From DATAEE01 sp963725145 (GTDB taxonomy: Bacteria > Acidobacteriota > Vicinamibacteria > Vicinamibacterales > 2-12-FULL-66-21): a stretch of DNA of 64,000 bases. The stretch lies in the NCBI GenBank assembly GCA_963725145.1, contig CAVRXL010000012.1, forward strand, positions 1,488,001-1,552,000, read 5' to 3'. Made by a program: the position numbers and the translations under genes. Numbering within the stretch: position 1 is the stretch's first letter; each line of letters starts with the position of its first letter. The notes under the pieces are model-generated. The model was not told the DNA's origin. It searched no databases and saw nothing but the letters and a program-made list of their open reading frames with translations. Positions 18,413 to 27,458 of this stretch are shown in pieces.

Positions 18413-19615
18413 ATGCGCATTCTGATGATTGCGCCGGAGCCGTTCTTCGAGCCCCGGGGAACGCCGTTCAGCGAGTATCACCGTATCCGCGCGCTCCTCG
18501 ACCTGGGCCATACCGTCGATCTCGTCACCTATCCGTTCGGGCGTGACGTCGAGCTACCTGGCCTGCGGATTTTCCGGTCGCTCCGGCCGCCGCTCGTCCG
18601 GCGTGTGCGGATCGGGCCGTCGCTCGCGAAGGTCCCGCTCGACCTGGCGCTCGCGGTCACCGCGTTTCGCCGGGCGATCGGCGAAAAGTACGACGCGATC
18701 CACTCCCACGAGGAAGGGGGAGCCATCGGCGTCGTGCTCTCGGCGCTCACTGGCGTTCCGCACCTGTACGACATGCACTCGAGCCTGCCCCAGCAGCTGA
18801 CGAACTTCGGCTTCAGCCGGTCCCGGGTCCTGGCCGGCGCGTTCGGGTGGCTGGAGCGCTTCGTGATCCGCCGATCCCGCGTCGTCATCGTCATCTGTCC
18901 GCACCTGCTCGAGACGGTGCGCAAGATCGATGCGGATGTGCCCGCCGTGCTGATCGAGAACGCGCCGGGCGCCGGGGACGCCGCGGAGGCGGGCTCGGGG
19001 CGCGCGGTGCGGACCTCGCTGGGCATTGCGGCGGCTGCCCCCATCGTCCTGTACACAGGAACGTTCGAGGCTTACCAGGGCCTCGATCTGCTTTTCGCCG
19101 CGATGCGCACCGTTGCCGCGGCGCGGCCGGACGCGAAGCTCGTGCTGGCCGGAGGGGAGCCGGCGCAGATTGAACGGGCGCGTGAAGAAGCGAGACGCGC
19201 GGGCGTCGGCGAGGTCACGATGTTCGCGGGCCGGCGCGCGGCCGAGGAAATCCCGCGGTTCCTCGACGCCGCCGACGTGCTCGTCTCGCCGCGCAGTTCG
19301 GGCACGAACACGCCGCTCAAGATTTATCAGTACCTCCGCGCCGGCCGTCCGATCGTCGCCACGCGGCTGCTGACCCATACACAAGTGCTCGACGATGACG
19401 TTGCGATCCTGACCGAGGCGACGCCGGCCGGCTTCGGCGCCGGGATCCTGACGGGGATCCAGGATCCGGCGCGGGCGCGTCAGATTGGTGCACGCGCGCA
19501 GGCGCTCGCGGCGACGAAGTACACCTATGACGCGTACCTCGGCCGCACGCGCGAAGCGTGCGACCGGTTGTTCGGCACGCCTGCCGCGACGCAGGTCGCC
19601 GGAGGAGTGGCGTGA
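18413..19615 (+). CDS. Glycosyltransferase family 4 (GT-B)
   Basis: 400 residues beginning MRILMIAPEPFFEPRGTPFSEY, the usual GT4 N-terminal strand and loop. The C-terminal nucleotide-sugar domain has VLYTGTFEAYQGLDLL and TPLKIYQYLRAGRPIVA in place of the classic E-x7-E, so one conserved Glu is replaced. It transfers sugar from an activated donor on the cytoplasmic face. It begins an operon that runs at least to 27400 with overlapping starts and stops. Confidence 0.85.
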   Translation: MRILMIAPEPFFEPRGTPFSEYHRIRALLDLGHTVDLVTYPFGRDVELPGLRIFRSLRPPLVRRVRIGPSLAKVPLDLALAVTAFRRAIGEKYDAIHSHEEGGAIGVVLSALTGVPHLYDMHSSLPQQLTNFGFSRSRVLAGAFGWLERFVIRRSRVVIVICPHLLETVRKIDADVPAVLIENAPGAGDAAEAGSGRAVRTSLGIAAAAPIVLYTGTFEAYQGLDLLFAAMRTVAAARPDAKLVLAGGEPAQIERAREEARRAGVGEVTMFAGRRAAEEIPRFLDAADVLVSPRSSGTNTPLKIYQYLRAGRPIVATRLLTHTQVLDDDVAILTEATPAGFGAGILTGIQDPARARQIGARAQALAATKYTYDAYLGRTREACDRLFGTPAATQVAGGVA

Positions 19616-20388
19616 TCGACGCCGAGCACTACTCCTACGCCGTCTACGCCGACCCGGCGACCGCCGAACGGTTTGATGCTGCGAGGTTCGGCGGTCCCAT
19701 TGGAACGCTCATCGCCGAGACGCAGGAAAGAACCCTCATCCGGTTTCTCGCGCCGGCCCCGGGAGTCGAGATCCTCGACGTCGGGACAGGAACGGGCCGG
19801 GCCGCCATCCTGCTGGCGCGCCGCGGCGCGCGGGTCGCGGGGATTGATGCGTCGGCCGAGATGTTGACGGTGGCGGCGCGCCGCGCCCAGGCCGAGCCGG
19901 GGCTCCCGTTGAGCTTTGCGCGCGGCGACGCGCACACGCTGGCGTTTCCCGATCGATCGTTCGATGCGGCTGTTTGCCTCCGAGTCGTGATGCATACGCA
20001 GGACTGGCGTCGCGTCGTTGGCGAGCTGTGCCGAGTGGCCCGGCGGCGGGTCGTGCTCGACTATCCGGCGCTGACGAGCGCCGCCGCCCTTCAGGCGGCG
20101 AGCCGCAAAGCGTGGGCGGTCCTCAGCCGATGGAGGGCGGGCCGCTCAGGCCCGCCTCGACGCCTGGAGCCGTACCGCGTGTTGAGCCATCGCGCGGTTC
20201 GAGAGGCGCTGGCGTCGCATGGGTTTCGCATCACCGCCGTGGAGCGCCAGTTCGTCCTGCCGATCGCGTTCCACAAAGCGATCGGCTCGCGCGGGCTCAC
20301 GACGCGCGTCGAAGGAATCCTCGCGGCGATCGGTCTGCTGCGGCTCGTCGGATCGCCGGTCACGATCGTCGCCGAGCGTGTCGAATAG
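19612..20388 (+). CDS. Class I SAM-dependent methyltransferase
   Basis: 258 residues from a GTG (19612) with GGAGGAG just upstream, overlapping the previous stop. Motif I is ILDVGTGTGRAAILLARRGARVAGIDAS; the substrate end is not recognisable. In this context it may methylate a sugar or a lipid intermediate. A palindrome at 20136-20156 lies inside the coding region and encodes the AGRSGPPR stretch, an insertion relative to the expected fold. Confidence 0.85.
   Translation: MIDAEHYSYAVYADPATAERFDAARFGGPIGTLIAETQERTLIRFLAPAPGVEILDVGTGTGRAAILLARRGARVAGIDASAEMLTVAARRAQAEPGLPLSFARGDAHTLAFPDRSFDAAVCLRVVMHTQDWRRVVGELCRVARRRVVLDYPALTSAAALQAASRKAWAVLSRWRAGRSGPPRRLEPYRVLSHRAVREALASHGFRITAVERQFVLPIAFHKAIGSRGLTTRVEGILAAIGLLRLVGSPVTIVAERVE
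20136..20156. repeat. Palindromic element inside a methyltransferase gene
   Basis: GGCGGGCC, loop GCTCA, GGCCCGCC. The core GCGGGCC-K-CTCAGGCCCGC is shared with the palindrome at 62888-62908 inside gcvP, only one base differing, so the two belong to one dispersed family. Confidence 0.6.
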
Positions 20389-21367
20389 CCTGATCACGGG
20401 CGCGACCGGCTTCACGGGCGGGCATCTCGCCCGCCATCTCGCACGCAGCGGGAGGAAAGTTCGTGCGCTTGTCCGTCATCCGGAAGCGCCGTCGGCCAGG
20501 GCCCTCGCCGCGGACGGGGTCGAGCTGGCGAAGGGGGATCTGACCGATCGCGCGACGATCGCGGCCGCGATGCCGGGCGTCTCGATCGTGTACAACATCG
20601 CAGCGGTGTATCGGGAAGCGTCGCTGCCGCAATCGGCGTATCGCGCGGTGAACGCCGACGCCGTCGGCGTGATCGTCGAGGAGGCGGCGCGCGGGGGAGT
20701 CTCGAGGGTCGTGCATTGCAGCACGGTGGGCGTGCACGGCGACGTCGAGCGGCCGCCCGCGGATGAGGACGCGCCGCTTCGTCCCGGGGACATCTATCAG
20801 GAGACCAAGGTTGCGGGGGAGACGGTCGCTCGCGAAGCGTCGGGCCGGACCGGCGTCCCGCTCGTCATCGCGCGGCCGACCGGCATCTACGGTCCGGGCG
20901 ACCGGCGCCTGCTGAAGCTCTTCGGCGGCGTCGCCCGCGGCCGGTTCGTGACGCTCGGGCGCGGCGACATCTACTATCACTTGACGCACATCGACGATCT
21001 CGTCGAAGGCTTCCGGCTGTGCGGCGAGGTCGAACAGGCGGCCGGCCGGACCTACATCCTCGCAGGACCGGACGTCACCACGCTGGAGGAGCTCGTGCGC
21101 ATCATTGCCGACGAGGCTGGCGTCAAGCGGCCGTGGCTGCACCTGCCGGTCTGGCCGTTCTGGCTCGCGGGCGCGGCGTGCGAAGCGGTATGCGCGCCGT
21201 TCGGCATCGAGCCGCCGATCTACCGGCGGCGCGTGGACTTTTTCACCAAGAGCCGGGCGTTCGACATCGCGCGCGCGCGTCGCGAGCTCGGTTACGCTCC
21301 GCGGATCGCCGTCCGGGAGGGCGTGCGGCGGACGCTCGCGTGGTATCGACAGCAGGGTTGGATTTGA
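20378..21367 (+). CDS. NAD-dependent epimerase/dehydratase
   Basis: 329 residues from a GTG at 20378, overlapping the previous stop by 11 bases. Rossmann motif LITGATGFTGGHLAR, catalytic YxxxK as YQETK, and IARPTGIYGPGD downstream. It is like dihydroflavonol-4-reductase/hopanoid-type sugar epimerases. A nucleotide-sugar substrate is inferred from the operon. The following spacer carries a period-7 repeat. Confidence 0.85.
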   Translation: MSNSLITGATGFTGGHLARHLARSGRKVRALVRHPEAPSARALAADGVELAKGDLTDRATIAAAMPGVSIVYNIAAVYREASLPQSAYRAVNADAVGVIVEEAARGGVSRVVHCSTVGVHGDVERPPADEDAPLRPGDIYQETKVAGETVAREASGRTGVPLVIARPTGIYGPGDRRLLKLFGGVARGRFVTLGRGDIYYHLTHIDDLVEGFRLCGEVEQAAGRTYILAGPDVTTLEELVRIIADEAGVKRPWLHLPVWPFWLAGAACEAVCAPFGIEPPIYRRRVDFFTKSRAFDIARARRELGYAPRIAVREGVRRTLAWYRQQGWI

Positions 21368-21381
21368 GCAATGTGGATTGT

Positions 21382-21402
21382 TGAGTGCTGAATGCTGAAT
21401 GA
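21382..21402. repeat. Period-7 tandem array containing a start codon
   Basis: TGAGTGC, TGAATGC and TGAATGA, with GTGGATTGT upstream. The start codon of the acyltransferase (21399) is made by the last unit. Shares GTGGATTG-NN-GA-NN-GCTGAAT with the array at 6365. Confidence 0.75.
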
Positions 21403-22139
21403 CTGAGATCCCCCGCGCGCAGGACCAGCTATTCGATCGCCGTCGATCGGCGCGAGAGAGGTACTCCGCGCTCGTCGTCGGGCGCCCCGGCCTCGGCGCG
21501 CTGCTCAAACACGAGCTCGTGACCTTCTTCGCCCAGGAGACGCCCGGGGCCGTGGGGCTGATGTTGCGAAAGACGTTCTATCCGTGGCTCCTCGGCCGGA
21601 CGGGGCGGAACGTCGTCTTCGGACAGAACGTCGTGTTGCGGCACCCGCACAAGATCGAGATCGGCGACGACGTGGTCATCGACGATCACTGCTTGATCGA
21701 CGCGAAGGGAGAAGGCAATCGGGGGATCAGGATCGGCAGCGGCGTGTTCATCGGCCGAAACACGATCCTGTCGTGCAAGAACGGGGACATCGAGATTTCG
21801 GACGGCGCGAATATCGGCTTCAACTGCGAGATCTTCTCGGCGAGCCGGGTGACCGTCGGACCGAGCGCGCTCCTCGCCGCGTACTGCTACTTGATCGGCG
21901 GGGACCACGAGGCGAACGATCCCTCGCGGCCGGTCCTCGAGCAGTCGCGGCGGTCCGAGGGCATCAGCGTGGGCGCTGGCGCATGGCTGGGCGCGGGTGC
22001 GAAGGTGCTGGACGGCGTCACGATCGGCGCGCGCGCGATCGTCGGCGCCGGCGCCGTCGTTCGAGAGGCGGTTCCCGACGGCGCGACCGCCGTCGGCATC
22101 CCGGCGCGCGTGCTGGGCGCCCCCGGGCCCGGCCGATGA
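21399..22139 (+). CDS. Acyltransferase with left-handed beta-helix (hexapeptide repeats)
   Basis: 246 residues. Repeating [LIV]-G-x4 hexapeptides are seen across residues about 70-240 (VVFGQNVVLRHPHKIEIGDDVVIDD, IRIGSGVFIGRNTILS, ISVGAGAWLGAGAKVLDGVTIGA), typical of the WbbJ/LacA acyltransferase family that O-acetylates sugars. The N-terminal 65 residues are a helical extension. Coupled to the next gene by an ATGA overlap. Likely modifies an envelope glycan. Confidence 0.85.
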   Translation: MTEIPRAQDQLFDRRRSARERYSALVVGRPGLGALLKHELVTFFAQETPGAVGLMLRKTFYPWLLGRTGRNVVFGQNVVLRHPHKIEIGDDVVIDDHCLIDAKGEGNRGIRIGSGVFIGRNTILSCKNGDIEISDGANIGFNCEIFSASRVTVGPSALLAAYCYLIGGDHEANDPSRPVLEQSRRSEGISVGAGAWLGAGAKVLDGVTIGARAIVGAGAVVREAVPDGATAVGIPARVLGAPGPGR

Positions 22140-23332
22140 GAAAGCTGAACGTGCTCCAGGTCTGCGATCACCTCGGGTGGGAGGGATCGCGGATGCACGG
22201 CGTCAAGCGCCTCTTCGGGTGGATGATTCCGCGATTCGATCCGGAGCGGTTCGACGTTTCGCTCGTCAGCCTCCGCAAGCGCGACCTCTCCGAGGAGACG
22301 CTGGACGCGCTGGGAATCGACATCACGTATCTCCACAAGTCGAAGTTCGACCCGGCGACCCTGCCCGCGCTGTTGAAGGTGATCGACCGCAAGAAAATCG
22401 ACATCCTCCACCTCCACGGGTACGGCGCGACGACCTTCGGCCGGATCGCCGGTGCGATGCGGCGGTTGCCCTCCATCCTCCACGAGCACGCCAACCTGAC
22501 GGACACCCCCTGGTTTCAGAAGGCTGCGGATGCCGCGCTCGAGCGGTTCACGGACATCGCGATCGCGGTCTCGACGAGCACGGCCGGCTTCGTCGTAAAG
22601 GCGCGGAAGATCCCGCCCGAGAAGGTCAAAGTCGTGTATCTGGGGGCGCCGGTTGACGAGTTCGCGAGACCGCGGTCGGCGGATGAGATTGCGGCCGTCA
22701 GACGGGAGCTAGCTCTTCGGCCGGATGATTTCGCCGTCGGGACCGTCACGCGGCTGCACGACTCGAAAGGAAACCAGTATCTGGTCGAGGCGGCCCGGCG
22801 CGTGCTCGACGAGCGCCCGCGCGCGAAGTTCTTTCTGGTCGGTGAGGGTCCGCTTCGCGGAGCGCTCGAGGCGCAGGCGCGGGCGCTCGGCCTGGGAGAC
22901 CGGTTCGTGTTCCACGGGTTCGCCCGCGACGTTGCCGCGGTGTTGTCGGCGTTCGACCTCAGCGTGTTCCCGTCGTTGTGGGAAGGGACCCCGTTGACGG
23001 TGTTCGAGGCGCTCGCCGCAGGGAAGCCCATCGTCGCGACCGACGCCGACGGGCTCATCGACGTGCTGACGGCCGGCCGCAACGCCGTCATCGTTCCGAG
23101 GCGAGACGCCGCGGCGCTCGCCGATGCGATCGTCTCACTGATGGACCGGCCCGAGGAGCGTGCGCGGCTTTCGGCCGCCGCCCGGGTCACCGGTCGGGAG
23201 TACGACATCGCAACGTTTGTTCGGAAGATGGAGCGCCTCTACGGCATCCTGCACGACGTGTCGCGTCGCACGCGGCGGCGGGGCGTCCTCGACGCGGACC
23301 TTTCGTTTCTCGCGCGCGGGGCCGTCGCGTGA
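22136..23332 (+). CDS. Glycosyltransferase family 4 (GT-B)
   Basis: 398 residues, ATG overlapping the previous stop (ATGA). The C-terminal domain contains GTVTRLHDSKGNQYLVEA and the E-x7-E motif in SLWEGTPLTVFEALAAGKPIVA, which binds the donor nucleotide sugar. N-terminal LNVLQVCDHLGWEGSRMHG begins the acceptor domain. The C-terminus has a basic run (RRTRRRG). Donor and acceptor are unknown; the operon suggests exopolysaccharide or lipopolysaccharide. Confidence 0.9.
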   Translation: MRKLNVLQVCDHLGWEGSRMHGVKRLFGWMIPRFDPERFDVSLVSLRKRDLSEETLDALGIDITYLHKSKFDPATLPALLKVIDRKKIDILHLHGYGATTFGRIAGAMRRLPSILHEHANLTDTPWFQKAADAALERFTDIAIAVSTSTAGFVVKARKIPPEKVKVVYLGAPVDEFARPRSADEIAAVRRELALRPDDFAVGTVTRLHDSKGNQYLVEAARRVLDERPRAKFFLVGEGPLRGALEAQARALGLGDRFVFHGFARDVAAVLSAFDLSVFPSLWEGTPLTVFEALAAGKPIVATDADGLIDVLTAGRNAVIVPRRDAAALADAIVSLMDRPEERARLSAAARVTGREYDIATFVRKMERLYGILHDVSRRTRRRGVLDADLSFLARGAVA

Positions 23333-24372
23333 GCCGCGTAGCGGTGGTGACTTCAAGCCCGCCGTTGACCGAAGGCGGACACCTCGTGATCGCCCGCGAG
23401 ATCGTGGATACCCTGCGGGCGATGGGGCACCAGGCGGATCTCGTCACGACGCCGCAGAATCGGTTCGGCCGGCAGGCGTCCGCCTACCTCGCCACCTGGA
23501 TGACCGACGTGGGGCTGGACGGCGCCGGGCGACACGTCGACCAGGTCATCAGCATGCGCTTTCCCAGCTACGCGGTCCGTCATCCGCGCCACGTGTGCTG
23601 GCTGAACCACACCATGCGCGAGTACTACGATCAGTGGCCGCGCTTCAGCGCTACGCTCGGCGCGAAGGCGAGGATCAAAGAACAGATCCGGCGCCGGTTC
23701 ATCCATGCCGCGGACAAATACCTCCTCAGGCGGAACGTGAGTCGATTGTTCGTGCAGTCGCGCACGATTCAAAAGCGCCTGGAGGTCCTGGGGGGCGTCC
23801 GCTCGACGGTGTTGCACCCGCCTCCTCCCGCGCGCGCCTACCGCTGCGACGGGTACGGCGACTACTTCTTCGCCGTCTCGCGGCTGGCGCCGCTCAAGCG
23901 CTTCGACCTGCTGCTGCGCGCGCTCGCCGAGCCTGCGGCGCGCGGGATCCGGTGCGTGATCGGCGGCGACGGCGAAGAGCGGGACCGGCTCGTCTCGCTC
24001 GCGCGCGAGCTGGGGCTCGACAACCGCGTGCAGATGATCGGCCGGCTGGACAGCTCCGGCATCGTGAACCATCTGGCTCGGTGCCGCGCCGTCGTCTTCG
24101 TGCCTCTTGAAGAGGACTACGGCTTCGTCACCGTGGAGGCGTTCGCCGCGGGCAAGGCGATCATCACCTGCCACGACAGCGGCGGTCCCGCCGAGCTCGT
24201 GGTCGACGATCGTCACGGCCTCGTGTGCGCGCCCGATCCTTCCGCCCTGGCGGCTGCGCTCCGGCGCCTCATCGACGACGATACGGCCGCGCAGCGGATG
24301 GGGATCGAGGGGAAACGTGTCGCGGACGCGATGTCGTGGCCGAGGGCCGTCCAGGAGCTGTTGCTCACGTGA
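23329..24372 (+). CDS. Glycosyltransferase family 4 (GT-B)
   Basis: 347 residues from a GTG overlapping the prior stop (GTGA). VAVVTSSPPLTEGGHLVIARE begins the N domain; FFAVSRLAPLKRFDLLLRAL and EEDYGFVTVEAFAAGKAIITC carry the donor-binding E-x7-E. Third GT4 of this operon, which implies that at least three different linkages are made here. Confidence 0.9.
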   Translation: MSRVAVVTSSPPLTEGGHLVIAREIVDTLRAMGHQADLVTTPQNRFGRQASAYLATWMTDVGLDGAGRHVDQVISMRFPSYAVRHPRHVCWLNHTMREYYDQWPRFSATLGAKARIKEQIRRRFIHAADKYLLRRNVSRLFVQSRTIQKRLEVLGGVRSTVLHPPPPARAYRCDGYGDYFFAVSRLAPLKRFDLLLRALAEPAARGIRCVIGGDGEERDRLVSLARELGLDNRVQMIGRLDSSGIVNHLARCRAVVFVPLEEDYGFVTVEAFAAGKAIITCHDSGGPAELVVDDRHGLVCAPDPSALAAALRRLIDDDTAAQRMGIEGKRVADAMSWPRAVQELLLT

Positions 24373-26246
24373 CCATCGTTGCGGCCGACCGCGCATCCGC
24401 TCCGCCGGCCCGCCGGATCGATCCGGGGATCGCCACCGCCGCCGCCATCGCGCTCGTGCTGCTCGGCGTCGCCGCGTCGATCGACTTCCCGCGGGCCGAG
24501 CACGGCTTCAAAGGTGACGAGGCGACGTACTACCTGATGGGTCACAGCCTCGCCCGTGATTTCGATTTCACCTACGAGCGCCGCGACCTCACACGCGTGT
24601 GGGAGGAATACACGGCGGGACCCGAGGGAGTGTTTCTCAAGCGGGGCAAGACGAACCGCTTCGAGGCGATCGACGCGTTCCCCTGGTTCCGGAGGATTTC
24701 CACCGACGAGCCGTCGGAGACACGGCTCTTCTTCGGAAAGTCGTTCATCTATCCGCTCGTCGCCGCGCCGTTCGTCTGGCTCTTCGGAACGGGCGGCTTC
24801 CTCATCCTTCATGCGCTGCTCGTCGCCCTGGACGTCCTCGTCGCGTATTTGTGGCTCGCCGGCCGCGGATCGCGTCCCGGCCTCGCCGCCGCGTTCGCCG
24901 TCGTCTTTCTCGCCGGCTCGGTCGCGCCGGTGTATTTCGTCTGGATCACGCCAGAGCTCTTCAATCTCTCGCTCGTGTTCTACGCGGCATTTCTCTGGCG
25001 GTCAGACCGCAACTACTGGGCCGCCATTCTTGTGGGCGTCCTGACGTTCTCGAAGCCGACGCACGCGGTGCTCGTCGCGCCCATCGTGTTGACCACGGCG
25101 TGGCGGCGGGAGTGGTCGCGCGCTGCAGGTCTTGGTGTCGTGTTCGGAGTCGTCGCGGGCGGCCTCTACCTGATGAACTTCGGCATCACCGGCGAGTTCA
25201 ACTATCAGGGCGGATATCGCAAGACCTTCTACCACATGACCGGCTTTCCCTTCGCGAACCCGTCGGAGACCTTCGATCGGATCGCGCCTCTGCACGGCCG
25301 GGACCAGCTGCTGGCCGACACGCTCGCCAATCAGCACACGATCGGCGTGTTCGCCCGCAACGTCTGGTACTTCTTCGTGGGCCGTCACGCGGGGCTCGTC
25401 CCGTACTTCTTCCCCGGCGTGGTCTCGCTGACGCTCTTTCTGATCTCGCGGCGGGGGCGCGAAGGCTGGCAGTGGCTGGCGCTCGGCGCGGCCGCGGTCG
25501 CCGTCGGCGCCATCCTGTTCATCACCCCCTTTACGTGGTCCGGGGGCGGCGGTCCTGTCGGCAACCGGTACTTCCTCAGCTTTTATCCGCTCCTGTTGTT
25601 TCTCACCCCGCTCCTCGACAACCCGCGCGTTCCGCTCATCGCGCTCGGCGTGGGTGCGCTGTTTACCGCGAAGATCCTGCTCAATCCCTTCTGGAGCTCC
25701 TTCAACCCCGGCGAGCACGTCAAGTCGGGCCCGCTGCGGCTGCTTCCGATCGAGCTGACGATGCTGAACGATCTGCCGGTGAACGCGAAGCCGGACAGGT
25801 CCCGTCGGATGCTCGCCGGCGACGTCATGAGCTACTTCCCGGACGACAACGTCTACACGCCGGAAGGGGAGTTCTTCTGGGTCCGGGGCAAGTCCCGGGC
25901 GGACGTCATCCTCCGCGCGCCGCTCGAGAGGCTCCCGGACGGCGGGTGGCGGGGGCGCCGCATCGACCGGCTGGTCGTTCAGATCGACGCGCCCATCGTC
26001 AACGTCGTGACGATCGACAGCGGCCGCGACGAGCATGAAGTCAGGCTTGAGCCTGGCGTGGCCCAGACGCTGACGCTGAGGATGCCGGGCGGCGTTCCAT
26101 ACCGGCCCTACGAAACGCCGACGAGCTACGTGTACGTCGTGACCATCACGACAACCAATGGATTCGTGCCGTTTCTCGAGATGCCGCCGTCGAGCGACAG
26201 CCGGTACCTGGGCGCGCGGGTGACCCTGAGGCCGGAATTTCGATGA
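24369..26246 (+). CDS. Polytopic GT-C-like membrane protein with beta-rich C-terminus
   Basis: 625 residues from a GTG overlapping the prior stop. After one helix comes HGFKGDEATYYLMGHSLA, where the acidic pair GDE sits in the first periplasmic loop as in GT-C enzymes (GT39/ArnT-like). About ten helices follow, then from residue about 475 a soluble domain with VNVVTIDSGRDEHEVRL and LTLRMPGGVPYRP that looks like a beta-sandwich. The gene after it begins with a similar beta-rich region. A lipid-linked donor and a glycan acceptor are inferred. Confidence 0.8.
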   Translation: MTIVAADRASAPPARRIDPGIATAAAIALVLLGVAASIDFPRAEHGFKGDEATYYLMGHSLARDFDFTYERRDLTRVWEEYTAGPEGVFLKRGKTNRFEAIDAFPWFRRISTDEPSETRLFFGKSFIYPLVAAPFVWLFGTGGFLILHALLVALDVLVAYLWLAGRGSRPGLAAAFAVVFLAGSVAPVYFVWITPELFNLSLVFYAAFLWRSDRNYWAAILVGVLTFSKPTHAVLVAPIVLTTAWRREWSRAAGLGVVFGVVAGGLYLMNFGITGEFNYQGGYRKTFYHMTGFPFANPSETFDRIAPLHGRDQLLADTLANQHTIGVFARNVWYFFVGRHAGLVPYFFPGVVSLTLFLISRRGREGWQWLALGAAAVAVGAILFITPFTWSGGGGPVGNRYFLSFYPLLLFLTPLLDNPRVPLIALGVGALFTAKILLNPFWSSFNPGEHVKSGPLRLLPIELTMLNDLPVNAKPDRSRRMLAGDVMSYFPDDNVYTPEGEFFWVRGKSRADVILRAPLERLPDGGWRGRRIDRLVVQIDAPIVNVVTIDSGRDEHEVRLEPGVAQTLTLRMPGGVPYRPYETPTSYVYVVTITTTNGFVPFLEMPPSSDSRYLGARVTLRPEFR

Positions 26247-27400
26247 GGCGTGCCTGGATCCATCGGGCGCTGCCGCGCGCCCGGACGGTCCACGTTCACG
26301 CGCGCCGCGGCGAACTGGTGCTCGACTACCGCACCGGCCCGTCCTCCTCCTATGTCTTCACCGTCGACATCTACTCGTATCTGACGCGGGACCATCCTGG
26401 CGGGCACCTGGGCTGGTGGCGCTTCCAGCTGCCTGAAGGCCGCGGGACGGCGCTCCTGCGGTTCGACTTCACCGCCATCCAGCGCGGCTCGGTCACGGTC
26501 GAAGCCGGCGGCCGCTCGCTTCCGGTCGTTGACGGCTGGCACAACCCGGACTTCGAATTGACCCCGCTCGGCGACCTGCAAATCGTCTTTCGCGACGCGG
26601 AAGGGAACATCCGAGGCGCAGAGCCGGTTCTGTTGAAATTCATGGACCGCGACGTGCTGCGCGACTTCTACACGCGCCAGTACGCCGGACGCGGCTACGA
26701 CGTGCCGCGGGACCGTCCCTTCCTCCATGACCTGCACGCCTACAAGCTCGGGCGGCTCCGGGAGCTGTTCGAACAGTACTTCCCGTCGGGCGGCACCGTC
26801 GTCGACGTCGGCTGCGGCCGATCGCTGTTCTCCGAGATCGACGTCTCGTTTCCGTTCCGCGTTGTGGCCGGCGACCTCGACTTCGCGTCCGTGCGCGACC
26901 GTTCGAGGGAGGTGCCGCGTCAGGCCTGGGGCGTGTTCGATGCCTCTTCGCTTCCGTTTGGCGGCGAATCGTTCGACGGGTTGTTCGCGGGTGAGGTGAT
27001 CGAGCACGTGACCGACGCGCGTCGCACGCTCGGCGAGTGGCGGCGGGTGCTCAAGCCGCGGGGCATCGCGATCATCACGACGCCGAACCGGGAGCGGCTC
27101 CTCGCGCGCGCCGACGGCCTCGAGCGCCCCTACAGCCGCGATCACCTCAGCGAGTTGTCGTACGGCGAGTTGTCCGGACCGCTGCTGCGTGAATCGGGCT
27201 TCGAGTTCGTCACGGAGCGCTGCATCTATCTCGAGCTCTGGCTGAAGCACCTGTTCACGCCGCTTCAGCCGATTCAGGATCACCTGCAGACCGAGGGGAA
27301 CGTGCCCTCGAACCGGTGGGCGATGCGCCTGCTGTTTCCACTGGGACGATTGTTTCCGTCGAGAGCCCTGGCGCTGATCGTTGTCGCTCGTCGCGTGTAG
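26243..27400 (+). CDS. Methyltransferase with N-terminal beta-rich domain
   Basis: 385 residues, ATG overlapping the prior stop. Residues 1-130 are beta-rich with no catalytic motif (SSYVFTVDIYSYLTRDHPGG) and resemble the tail of the preceding protein. The C-terminal part is a class I methyltransferase: VVDVGCGRSLFSEI (motif I), VAGDLD, VIEHVTDARR and LKPRGIAIITTPNRERL. It could methylate a glycan that the N-terminal region binds. The TAG stop lies at the edge of a CTTCAG palindrome (27396-27420). Confidence 0.8.
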   Translation: MRRAWIHRALPRARTVHVHARRGELVLDYRTGPSSSYVFTVDIYSYLTRDHPGGHLGWWRFQLPEGRGTALLRFDFTAIQRGSVTVEAGGRSLPVVDGWHNPDFELTPLGDLQIVFRDAEGNIRGAEPVLLKFMDRDVLRDFYTRQYAGRGYDVPRDRPFLHDLHAYKLGRLRELFEQYFPSGGTVVDVGCGRSLFSEIDVSFPFRVVAGDLDFASVRDRSREVPRQAWGVFDASSLPFGGESFDGLFAGEVIEHVTDARRTLGEWRRVLKPRGIAIITTPNRERLLARADGLERPYSRDHLSELSYGELSGPLLRESGFEFVTERCIYLELWLKHLFTPLQPIQDHLQTEGNVPSNRWAMRLLFPLGRLFPSRALALIVVARRV

Positions 27401-27420
27401 GCCCGACCTTCAGGTCGGGC
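27396..27420. repeat. CTTCAG-core palindrome at the operon end
   Basis: TGTAG, then GCCCGACCT, loop TC, AGGTCGGGC: a perfect 9-base stem. The TAG is the stop codon of the preceding gene. The arrangement TGTAG plus stem plus TC loop recurs in inverted orientation in gcvP (61489-61511). It may also act as a terminator. Confidence 0.6.
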
Positions 27421-27458
27421 GTGCTCGGATCGAGCCCGGAGCGTGCGAGAATACCGCA

